Assembly (NCBI GenBank): GCA_030527165.1
Contig: JAUNBH010000004.1
Coordinates: 11,241 to 56,235, forward strand
Length of the DNA stretch: 44,995 nucleotides
DNA from: Clostridia bacterium
Lineage (GTDB): Bacteria > Bacillota > Clostridia > Christensenellales > CAG-138
Direction: 5' to 3'
Shown here: positions 17,054-24,383 of the stretch, piece by piece
Numbering within the stretch: position 1 is the first letter of the stretch
Layout: every line of letters starts with the position of its first letter
Made by a program: the position numbers and the translations under genes
Notes under the pieces: model-generated
Seen by the model: only the letters and a program-made list of their open reading frames with translations
What the model was told of the DNA's origin: nothing
Databases searched by the model: none

Positions 17054-18213
17054 TGCTGACGTTCATTATCGTACTGTGCGTTGTAGGCGGAGTGGTCGAG
17101 GTGTTGTCATACCTGTTGGCAATGCGCGGCATCTCATACAGCTCAAAGCCGTCTGCATCGCCAATAGAACCCGGTGAAGAAGTGAGCATTGTGTCCACTG
17201 TCACTAACGACTCTATTCTGCCAAAGACATTCGTCAGGGTGAGTGAAGTCGTGCCGAATGCTGCCGTCATAATGGCGGACGACTCTGAGGGGGCAGAGGA
17301 CTCGCGTCTGGCGGCGTATATACATGTCAGGTCTTCAAACGGTAGCATGGTGAAACTGAGGGTGCAAACCACGGGTGTAAACGCGCGCATATCCAGCACT
17401 CTGTACATGCTGCCCAAACAGCGCATAACCAAGCGCTTGCCAGTGACGTTTAGAAGACGTGGGCGCTACTACTTGAATGGAGCGTACATTTCCTGCGGGG
17501 ACATGCTGGGCTTCTTTACCAAAACAGAGCACTTCCCGTTAAAGAAGGAGATCGTGGTAATGCCGAAGCGCTGCGGCGACTCGGCGCTCGCGCGGCTGCT
17601 GGGCGGTTTTCTGGGCGACGTATCCGTACGCCGCTTCATATTTGAGGATCCTGTGCTTACCATTGGCATACGCGAGTACACGGGGAGCGAACCCATGAAG
17701 TCCATAGCGTGGAAGCAGAGCGCTCGTACGGACGAGATTTACGTCAAGAAATACGACTACACCTTGGAACCGACCGTGACTGTAATACTCAACGTAGAGC
17801 ACTCATCCGACTGGGGTGAAAAGGAATTGGAGCGCAACATGGAGCACACGTTCAGCGTTGCGCGGACTGTCTGCGAGCAGATAAACGCCAGTGGTGTCAA
17901 GTTCAGCTTTATGACGAATGCCGTTGCGGCGGGCGCGGAGCGAATATGGCCCCAGGCGCAGGACGGACTGGGTTCACACCACCTGATGGCTATATTTGAA
18001 GGGCTCGGCCGGTCAACGTACTATCCCATAACCTCGTTCTCAAAGACGCTGGCGGCAGCTGCAAAGCGAGTGGAGCATGGGCGCTCGCACATAGTGATTA
18101 CACCGGAGATGACGCCGGCTTGGAGGCGCGGCGTGCGCAGGCTTGAGCATTTGAGCGGCGCAGAGGTTGTCGTCGTAGATACGGTTTCATTGTTGGAGGA
18201 GGCGCAGGCGTAG
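17053..18213 (+). CDS. DUF58 domain protein
   Basis: A 386-residue protein with a hydrophobic N-terminal anchor (residues 1-25), then a beta-rich region. The DUF58 signature is IREYTGSEPMKSIAWKQSAR near residue 215, followed by a VWA-like fold. Such proteins are standard partners of MoxR ATPases and usually sit with a membrane transglutaminase-type protein; the molecular role is not settled. The gene starts on the last base of moxR and ends one base before the next ATG, so the three are almost certainly translated together. GRYYLNGAYISCGDMLGFF in the middle matches the conserved segment preceding the signature. Confidence 0.9.
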   Translation: MLTFIIVLCVVGGVVEVLSYLLAMRGISYSSKPSASPIEPGEEVSIVSTVTNDSILPKTFVRVSEVVPNAAVIMADDSEGAEDSRLAAYIHVRSSNGSMVKLRVQTTGVNARISSTLYMLPKQRITKRLPVTFRRRGRYYLNGAYISCGDMLGFFTKTEHFPLKKEIVVMPKRCGDSALARLLGGFLGDVSVRRFIFEDPVLTIGIREYTGSEPMKSIAWKQSARTDEIYVKKYDYTLEPTVTVILNVEHSSDWGEKELERNMEHTFSVARTVCEQINASGVKFSFMTNAVAAGAERIWPQAQDGLGSHHLMAIFEGLGRSTYYPITSFSKTLAAAAKRVEHGRSHIVITPEMTPAWRRGVRRLEHLSGAEVVVVDTVSLLEEAQA

Positions 18214-18214
18214 T

Positions 18215-19510
18215 ATGTGGCTGGTCGTACTTGAGCGCTTCATATGTGAACTGGCGCTGTACCAGGTAGTGTTTGGATACCTTGGGTCGTGTTTTAACAT
18301 GAGCAGGGTGATGTACGTGCCGCTTGCTTGCTATGCGGCGGTGTCGCTTGCATGTTGGTTTTTGAGGCGCAAGCGTCTCATAGTGAGGTTGCTGCCGCTG
18401 TTGTGCATACCGGCAGTGATTGCACTCTATACATACACATATGTGGATTTGATTTGCCTCGTGCCGCCGGCGGTGATGGTCATTGTCAACTGTGTCATGG
18501 GCAGATTCGAGCCGGACGCGGACAGTTTCGCGAAGTACTTTGTGCGTGGTTTGTACTTGTTGGTACCGGTGCTGTTATTGTCTATGCTCGCGCCCGGCAA
18601 TATGCCTGCCGAACAGATAACTCTGCCGTTTGCCATCGTGTACCTGGTAGTTGCTGTCATTGTTATGCGGTCGCTGCGTCACGATGAGGACATCATCAAC
18701 CGTCCTTCGTTTATGGCTATAAACGCCGGCGTGGTTATAGTGGTCTGTTTATTAAGCGCTATGCTGTCCACAGATGTAGCGCTCGAGAGCTTCCGCTGGC
18801 TGTCGTATGTCATAGGCCGCGGTTTTGGCTACATACTGGAGGGCATCCGGTATGTGCTTGCGCTGCTGATGATGCCTTTCTTTACGGAGGATTCGGTACT
18901 GTTTGACACTCCTGCACCGTCCGCAACTCCGTCCGGGGGAACGTCGACGCCCGCGCCTTCGCCTACCCCAACGCCCACGCCCGCGCCCCTGCCGGAACCT
19001 ACAGACGTGTTTCCGCCTTGGGTTATGGTGATATTTTTTGTCATAATTGTCGGCGCAATAATGGTAATATTGTTTGTCAAGGGTCCAAACCGTGCGGGCA
19101 GGAAGTCGCTTTGGGAACAGCAGGACGCGAAAGTCCGCAAGAAGGGGGGAGCTCAGTCTTCCGTATTGACGTGGCTCAAGCGCGACACGCCTCAGGACAA
19201 GGTACGGAAGCAATACAAGCGCTATCTGCGAATGGTCAACGATGAGTCGCATGCAATAACGCCGTATATGACGACTGCGGACATCGCGAACAGGGCGGCC
19301 GTCTTTGGGTATGACGCCGCGCTTGGTGAGGAGCTCAGGCGCCTGTACCTCAGGGCGCGATACGCAGGCGAGGCGGACACTTCGGATGCGGAGGCGATCG
19401 AGGCAAAGCGGCTCGTAGACGAAATCAAGCGGCGCAGGCATGAGGCAAAGGCCGAAGTAGCGAGAGCGCTTCGAGAGAAGCGTTCTACGAAAGAGGGACA
19501 CAGCGAGTGA
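18215..19510 (+). CDS. Membrane protein with C-terminal DUF4129-like domain
   Basis: A 431-residue protein with about six to seven membrane spans in the first 225 residues. A Pro/Thr/Ser-rich linker at about 230-265 is followed by another span (near 270-290) and a soluble C-terminal region. The latter (VRKQYKRYLRMV, TPYMTTADIANRAA, LRRLYLRARYAG) resembles the DUF4129 domain found at the end of TgpA-type transglutaminase proteins. The transglutaminase core with its Cys-His-Asp triad is not present between the linker and the last span. It is the third member of the MoxR-DUF58 set, where a TgpA-like protein is usual, so it may keep only a structural role. The C-terminal tail is a charged helix. 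Confidence 0.7.
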   Translation: MWLVVLERFICELALYQVVFGYLGSCFNMSRVMYVPLACYAAVSLACWFLRRKRLIVRLLPLLCIPAVIALYTYTYVDLICLVPPAVMVIVNCVMGRFEPDADSFAKYFVRGLYLLVPVLLLSMLAPGNMPAEQITLPFAIVYLVVAVIVMRSLRHDEDIINRPSFMAINAGVVIVVCLLSAMLSTDVALESFRWLSYVIGRGFGYILEGIRYVLALLMMPFFTEDSVLFDTPAPSATPSGGTSTPAPSPTPTPTPAPLPEPTDVFPPWVMVIFFVIIVGAIMVILFVKGPNRAGRKSLWEQQDAKVRKKGGAQSSVLTWLKRDTPQDKVRKQYKRYLRMVNDESHAITPYMTTADIANRAAVFGYDAALGEELRRLYLRARYAGEADTSDAEAIEAKRLVDEIKRRRHEAKAEVARALREKRSTKEGHSE

Positions 19511-19544
19511 GTCGCGCGTTCTGCGCGAGAAAGCGAGGTAAAGT

Positions 19545-20234
19545 GTGAACGGATACATGGACATGGATAAAAGACTGGAGCGTATAGAGCGTTTACAGCG
19601 CGCCGGCGTTACATTTCTGGATGCGTCTACCGCGTACATAGGCGATGAAGTGAGCGTGGGCGAGGGCAGCGTCGTGTACCCAAATGTCTATATAGACGGT
19701 AAGACCGTCATAGGGCGAAACACGGTATTGCATTTTGGGTGCGTGCTGACGGACACGCGTGTGGGCGACGATTGCGTACTGCGTTACGTCACCGCGAATG
19801 CTGCCACGATAGGCGACCGTGTGACTATTGGGCCGTATGTAAACCTCAGGCCGGCGTCGGTAATAGGCGATGACTGCAGGATAGGCGATTTCGTTGAGGT
19901 CAAGAATTCCACTGTAGGTGCGATGTCGAAACTGCCGCATTTAAGCTATGTGGGCGATTCTGACATAGGCGAGCGCGTCAACGTAGGGTGCGGAACCGTG
20001 TTCGTAAACTATGACGGGCATCACAAGCACAGGTGCACTGTGGGAGACGACGTATTCATAGGCTGCAATACCAATCTCGTCGCTCCGGTCACGCTTGAGG
20101 ACAATACCTACACTGCTGCGGGGTCTACAATAACGCGGGACGTCGGCAGTGGCGAATTGGCGGTCGCGCGCTCGCGACAAGTCAATATTGCGGGTTGGGT
20201 GGAGAGGCACAGGAAGAGGTGCACCTCGAGCTGA
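19545..20234 (+). CDS. Free-standing GlmU-type N-acetyltransferase (left-handed beta-helix)
   Basis: A 229-residue hexapeptide-repeat protein corresponding to the C-terminal half of GlmU, which acetylates glucosamine-1-phosphate using acetyl-CoA on the way to UDP-GlcNAc. Residues I associate with the GlmU acetyltransferase site are present: Arg in NLRPAS, Lys in VEVKNS, His and Tyr in HLSYVGD, NVGCG, NYDG and the Lys that follows. The uridylyltransferase half with its LAAGxGTRM motif is absent, and the upstream gene ends 34 bases before, so this is not a frameshifted GlmU. The GTG start at 19545 has GAGG at 19535-19538. It may act beside a separate uridylyltransferase, or on another amino sugar phosphate. 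Confidence 0.82.
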   Translation: MNGYMDMDKRLERIERLQRAGVTFLDASTAYIGDEVSVGEGSVVYPNVYIDGKTVIGRNTVLHFGCVLTDTRVGDDCVLRYVTANAATIGDRVTIGPYVNLRPASVIGDDCRIGDFVEVKNSTVGAMSKLPHLSYVGDSDIGERVNVGCGTVFVNYDGHHKHRCTVGDDVFIGCNTNLVAPVTLEDNTYTAAGSTITRDVGSGELAVARSRQVNIAGWVERHRKRCTSS

Positions 20235-20255
20235 ATCGATGCCCATTGGCGTGAC

Positions 20256-20281
20256 GGGGCGTGCGTTTGCGCGCCCCTTTT
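20256..20281 (+). terminator. Terminator of the moxR operon
   Basis: A 9-bp stem with one G-U pair (20256-20264 with 20269-20277), GTTT loop, then TTTT. It lies 21 bases after the acetyltransferase stop codon. Confidence 0.85.
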
Positions 20282-20309
20282 GCATGCGTATATACACAGT
20301 ATTATATAC

Positions 20310-20338
20310 TTGCAATGCCGATATACTTGGGCTATTCT
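20310..20338 (+). promoter_or_regulatory. icd promoter
   Basis: TTGCAA (20310-20315), 17 bases, TATTCT (20333-20338). The -10 lies inside the left arm of the inverted repeat at 20330-20371, so a regulator bound there would block polymerase. Confidence 0.65.
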
Positions 20339-20371
20339 ACAAGCGCAATCGTGCGCAAGCATAGAATAGCC
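20330..20371. repeat. Inverted repeat over the icd promoter and leader
   Basis: Perfect 10-base arms GGCTATTCTA (20330-20339) and TAGAATAGCC (20362-20371) are spaced 32 bases centre to centre, about three helical turns. A smaller GCGC/GCGC pair (20343-20346, 20353-20356) sits inside. It could be a two-site operator or a leader hairpin upstream of the icd ribosome-binding site at 20384-20389. Confidence 0.75.
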
Positions 20372-20395
20372 TACGGGCGAAATCAGGAGTGTAGA

Positions 20396-21610
20396 ATGGC
20401 AAAGATTCAGATGAGGACGCCGCTGGTCGAGATGGACGGCGACGAAATGACCAGAATAATCTGGGACATGATCAAGAAGAACCTGCTGCTGCCTTATATC
20501 GATCTAAAGACTGAGTACTACGACCTTGGACTCGTGACGCGTGACGAGACTGACGACCGCATTACTGTTGAAGCGGCGGAGGCAGTCAAGAAGTACGGCG
20601 TGGGCGTTAAGTGTGCGACGATAACCCCCAACGCACAGCGCGTGGAGGAGTACAAGCTCAAGCGGATGTACAAGAGCCCCAACGGCACCATAAGGGCAAT
20701 ACTGGACGGGACGGTGTTCCGCGCGCCGATTACTCTCGACTGCATCAAGCCCACCGTGCGGACTTGGACGAAGCCTATAACGATTGCCCGTCATGCGTAC
20801 GGCGACATATACAAGTGCACCGAATACCGCGTGCCGTCCGCAGGCAAGGCGGAGATAAAGTTTACTGACAAGGACGGCAACGTCACATTCGACGAAACCG
20901 TGTTCGACTTTGACTGCCCCGGCGTGCTCATGGGCATGTACAACAAGGACGATTCCATACAGAGTTTCGCGCGCGCGTGCTTCGAGTATGCGCTATCGAC
21001 GGAGCAGGACCTCTGGTTCTCCACAAAGGACACTATCTCAAAGAAGTACGACCACACTTTCAAGGATATATTCGAAGAAATATTTGAGAATGAGTACAAG
21101 GCCAGGTTTGAGGCGTTGGGAATAACGTACTTCTACACGCTGATAGACGATGCCGTGGCGCGCGTCATTCGCTCTGAGGGCGGGTTCATATGGGCGTGCA
21201 AGAACTATGACGGCGACGTAATGAGCGACATGGTGGCGACTGCATTCGGCTCCCTCGCCATGATGACGAGCGTACTGGTCTCCCCGTCGGGCAATTTCGA
21301 GTACGAGGCGGCTCACGGCACGGTGACCCGTCACTACTACAAGCATCTTGCCGGCGAAAAGACGTCCACAAACTCCATGGCGACGCTGTTCGCCTGGACG
21401 GGCGCACTGAGGAAGCGCGCCCAGCTCGATGATATACCGGAACTCGTGAAGTTCGCTGACGACATGGATAGCGCCGCGATAAAGACCATCGAGTCGGGCT
21501 TCATGACCAAGGATTTGGCTGGCATATGCGAGCTCGATGACGTTACTGTACTCAACACCGAGGACTTCATATTAAAGATACGCGAGGTATACGACGGCAT
21601 AGCCGGCTGA
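20396..21610 (+). CDS. icd: NADP-dependent isocitrate dehydrogenase
   Basis: A 404-residue enzyme that oxidatively decarboxylates isocitrate to 2-oxoglutarate. It belongs to the homodimeric type shared with eukaryotic cytosolic and mitochondrial enzymes, as shown by TPLVEMDGDEMTRIIW at the N-terminus, PNGTIRAILDGTVFRAPI in the substrate loop, and EAAHGTVTRHYY near residue 303. This is not the E. coli type. ATG 20396 follows CAGGAG by six bases; a longer frame from 20261 would run through the promoter. It is monocistronic, with its own promoter, a striking inverted repeat, and a terminator. No other citric acid cycle gene is nearby, so its role is probably glutamate precursor and NADPH supply. 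Confidence 0.96.
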   Translation: MAKIQMRTPLVEMDGDEMTRIIWDMIKKNLLLPYIDLKTEYYDLGLVTRDETDDRITVEAAEAVKKYGVGVKCATITPNAQRVEEYKLKRMYKSPNGTIRAILDGTVFRAPITLDCIKPTVRTWTKPITIARHAYGDIYKCTEYRVPSAGKAEIKFTDKDGNVTFDETVFDFDCPGVLMGMYNKDDSIQSFARACFEYALSTEQDLWFSTKDTISKKYDHTFKDIFEEIFENEYKARFEALGITYFYTLIDDAVARVIRSEGGFIWACKNYDGDVMSDMVATAFGSLAMMTSVLVSPSGNFEYEAAHGTVTRHYYKHLAGEKTSTNSMATLFAWTGALRKRAQLDDIPELVKFADDMDSAAIKTIESGFMTKDLAGICELDDVTVLNTEDFILKIREVYDGIAG

Positions 21611-21693
21611 CGCCATATTGGCGATATACGGGCGATGTGTCACCCGCGGCGCAGGTAAACGTCGATTATCACGTACAATAAGCGAGCTTATAT

Positions 21694-21721
21694 GAGACCG
21701 TCCATCAAGGGCGGTCTCTTT
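21694..21721 (+). terminator. Intrinsic terminator downstream of icd
   Basis: A 10-bp stem with one G-U pair (21694-21703 with 21709-21718), loop ATCAA, then TTT. It lies about 84 bases after the icd stop codon and before the yqfC operon. Confidence 0.8.
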
Positions 21722-21844
21722 AGCGTCGCGCGGCTGCGAATGCGCGCGCTGCCCCGCTTTAGGCGTGGATTTTTGTGCAGCACAGCGTCAAAATGTGAGT
21801 AATGCGGCTTTAACGGCATATACATATGTGACGGAGGTTGTGCA

Positions 21845-22132
21845 ATGAGAAGAATCAAACTTGGCAGGCGTATCTCGCGCGCCATGGATTTTCCCGAAGA
21901 ACTGCTGTCGAGCGAGCCGTGCGTGAAGGTGTTTGCGGGTGAGATGGCTGTAATATACGGGCAGCGCGCCGTTTTAGAGTGCCTGCCGGGCAGCGTGCAC
22001 CTGCTGACGGAAAACGGCGATATACGTCTCCTGGGCGAAAAAATGCACATAATGGCCGTCGAAGGCAGTATAGCTCACATAGGAGGGAAGGTTACGCGTG
22101 TCGAGTTGCATTACGATGGCGAGGATGGATAG
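21845..22132 (+). CDS. yqfC: Sporulation protein YqfC
   Basis: A 95-residue protein of the YabP/YqfC family. The pattern of a short basic start, then LPGSVHLLTENGDIRLLG and a beta-rich end VEGSIAHIGGKV is typical. In Bacillus subtilis yqfC is expressed in the mother cell and is followed by yqfD, the same order as here. The exact biochemical role is unknown. GGAGG seven bases before ATG 21845 is a good ribosome-binding site. It opens a seven-gene run, yqfC to era, with no gap longer than five bases after yqfC. Confidence 0.88.
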   Translation: MRRIKLGRRISRAMDFPEELLSSEPCVKVFAGEMAVIYGQRAVLECLPGSVHLLTENGDIRLLGEKMHIMAVEGSIAHIGGKVTRVELHYDGEDG

Positions 22133-22135
22133 CGT

Positions 22136-23326
22136 ATGAGCTCTGGGGTATGGAATTATGTGCTGGGGTATGTTATAATCAGCGTGCGCGGGCGTTCGCT
22201 CGAGCGCTTTGTGAACCTGTGTGTGTCTAAGGGCATACGGGTGTGGGCTATACGGCGCACAAGGGCAAATGAGTTGACCGCGAGCGTCATGTGCGAGGAT
22301 TTCTACAAACTCAAGCCCATACTCCGTCAGAGCAGATGCCGCGTTCACATACTGAGCAAGCACGGCGCGCCGTTTCTGTATGTTCGCAATCGGGCGCGGG
22401 GAATGCTGTTGCTGTCGAGCATAGTGCTGGCGATAGCGCTGCTCGCGGTATCGCGTTTTATATGGGCGATCGATATAAGGGGTTGCGTAAATGTAGAGCG
22501 CGCAGAAGTGCTGACATTACTTCAAGAGCTGGACATTGCCCCCGGCATTACGCGAAACAGCGTAAGCACCTCGAGAATAGGAAACGAGCTGAAGCAGCGC
22601 GACGAACGCATTGCGTGGGCGGGCGCTGAGATTGAAGGCGTAAGGCTTGTTATAGATATTGTGGAGGCGGACGGCCGCTCGCAGCAGGACGCCTCCGGGC
22701 CCAACAGTGTGTACGCCGCCTGCGATGGCATAATAACGAGCATAATAGCCATAGAGGGGAAGCCTGTCGTCACTGCGGGACAGGCGGTAAAGAAGGGCGA
22801 CCTGCTCATTGAGGGCAATCTGGTGGACACTGAGGGAGCTCAGCTGCAAGTTAGCGCTCGCGGCACGGTACTGGCAAATGTGCTGTACACTCTCAGCTAC
22901 GCCTTTCCACCGGATTCGCCGTACATCATGCGAAGCGGTGCAAGCGGCTCTGCCGCGCGTGTCGGCATATTCGGCTGGCAGTTGGAGAGCCGGGATGCCT
23001 TCGCGTCCTCCGAAACCGAATGGTCTCGCAAGGTCAATGTCGAGGGGCTAATGTTGCCCATAGAATTCGAGTTCGGCACGCGGTATGAGCTGTCAGGGTC
23101 GAGCGGAGCGGTTGTCGGTGAACAGGCGCTGCTCAATGCGTCAGAGCTCGCGACGCGGATGGCCTTGGAGGAGATGCCCGAGGACGGCAGGATCATAACG
23201 AAGGTGACAGAGACTGACATAAAGGACGACGGCGCTATCGCGGTAGTCGTCCGGCTGGTGGTTCAAAGAGATATAGGTGTTGCCGGGCCTGTGTTGCGGC
23301 GCGATGTGTCAGGCGACGAGGAGTGA
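22136..23326 (+). CDS. yqfD: Sporulation protein YqfD
   Basis: A 396-residue membrane protein. Residues 1-85 form an N-terminal soluble domain beginning VWNYVLGYVIISVRGRSLERF. A single strong membrane span (about 86-108) follows, and then a large beta-rich extracytoplasmic domain containing INGxV-like segments such as IDIRGCVNVERAEVL. YqfD is required for efficient sporulation in bacilli and clostridia and is made in the mother cell. The start at 22136 is four bases after yqfC and lacks a close ribosome-binding site, so it may depend on coupling. The order yqfC-yqfD-phoH is conserved in Firmicutes. Confidence 0.9.
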   Translation: MSSGVWNYVLGYVIISVRGRSLERFVNLCVSKGIRVWAIRRTRANELTASVMCEDFYKLKPILRQSRCRVHILSKHGAPFLYVRNRARGMLLLSSIVLAIALLAVSRFIWAIDIRGCVNVERAEVLTLLQELDIAPGITRNSVSTSRIGNELKQRDERIAWAGAEIEGVRLVIDIVEADGRSQQDASGPNSVYAACDGIITSIIAIEGKPVVTAGQAVKKGDLLIEGNLVDTEGAQLQVSARGTVLANVLYTLSYAFPPDSPYIMRSGASGSAARVGIFGWQLESRDAFASSETEWSRKVNVEGLMLPIEFEFGTRYELSGSSGAVVGEQALLNASELATRMALEEMPEDGRIITKVTETDIKDDGAIAVVVRLVVQRDIGVAGPVLRRDVSGDEE

Positions 23327-23330
23327 TTAC

Positions 23331-24383
23331 ATGGACGAGTTCTACTTCCTTCCCACGGAAAGCAATACATGCGTCAAATATGTTGACGCACAATCCATGG
23401 ACGAGATAATGCAGCTTTTCGGCGCGTTTGACGAGAATCTGACGGTTATAGAGGAAGAGACCGGCGCGAAGATAACTGTCGAGGCGGATAGGATACGCGT
23501 GGCCGGGTCACAGGAAGCGGCGCACGTTGCTGCGACAGTTGTGGACAAGCTGTTCTACATTATCAGGCGGCGGGAGGTTATCGACAGAAGCAGGATCCGC
23601 TATGCCATAGACCTGGCAAAAGAGGGAAACGCGGACTTGATAGCGGAGCTCGTAGACGACGTCATAGCGTTTACTCACAAGGGCAAGCAAATAAAGTGCA
23701 AGACACTCGGCCAAAAGCGCTATGTAAGGGCACTCAAGCAGCATACTGTCGTGTTTGGCATAGGGCCCGCCGGCACCGGCAAGACGTATATAGCGGTGGC
23801 GATGGCGGTACTGGCGTTCAAGAATAAAGAAGTCTCCAGAATAATACTGACGCGTCCGGCGGTGGAAGCGGGTGAGAAGCTCGGGTTCCTCCCGGGTGAC
23901 CTTCAGAATAAAGTCGACCCGTATCTGCGGCCGCTGTACGATGCCCTCTATGACTTCTTGGGCGCCGAGGGCTTCAAGTCGCTGCAGGAGCGGGGCTGCA
24001 TAGAAGTAGCGCCCTTGGCGTATATGCGCGGCAGAACTCTCAACGATGCGTACATAATACTCGATGAAGCGCAGAACTGCACGATAGAGCAGATGAAGAT
24101 GTTTCTGACGCGCTTTGGCGAGGGCTCGCGCGTGGTGGTTACCGGAGATATAACGCAAATCGACCTGCCGTCCGATAAACGGAGCGGATTGGTTCATGCC
24201 GTGGAAATATTGGAAGGCGTGAAGGGCATTGGTTTTGTCGAGCTCACATACAAGGATGTAGTGCGACACGAAATGGTACAAAGAATCGTACAAGCGTACG
24301 ATAAGGCGCAGAGCGGCGTGAAGCTGCGCGGGGCTGCAGAGGATGCAAGGAGGTTGCATGGAAAGAAAGCGAAAGAGGACTGA
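23331..24383 (+). CDS. phoH: PhoH family ATPase/RNA-linked protein
   Basis: A 350-residue protein. An N-terminal KH-like region (residues 20-90) precedes the P-loop ATPase domain with Walker A GPAGTGKTYIAVAMA and LTRPAVEAGEKLGFLPGDL. Walker B is YIILDEAQNCT and VVVTGDITQIDLP follows, all hallmarks of PhoH. The family is linked to RNA metabolism because its gene is so often beside ybeY, as in this operon two genes downstream. GAGGAG lies seven bases before ATG 23331. The 3' end overlaps the pgpH gene by 26 bases. Confidence 0.94.
   Translation: MDEFYFLPTESNTCVKYVDAQSMDEIMQLFGAFDENLTVIEEETGAKITVEADRIRVAGSQEAAHVAATVVDKLFYIIRRREVIDRSRIRYAIDLAKEGNADLIAELVDDVIAFTHKGKQIKCKTLGQKRYVRALKQHTVVFGIGPAGTGKTYIAVAMAVLAFKNKEVSRIILTRPAVEAGEKLGFLPGDLQNKVDPYLRPLYDALYDFLGAEGFKSLQERGCIEVAPLAYMRGRTLNDAYIILDEAQNCTIEQMKMFLTRFGEGSRVVVTGDITQIDLPSDKRSGLVHAVEILEGVKGIGFVELTYKDVVRHEMVQRIVQAYDKAQSGVKLRGAAEDARRLHGKKAKED

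Noticed and set aside
18752..19639. Minus-strand open frame of 295 codons
   Set aside because: It lies opposite the DUF4129-type gene and its product includes a low-complexity Arg/Gly stretch from the complement of the Pro/Thr linker.
21817..21825. Sigma-E-like -10 (CATATACAT) before yqfC
   Set aside because: yqfC is mother-cell expressed in Bacillus, but no matching -35 at the right distance was found.
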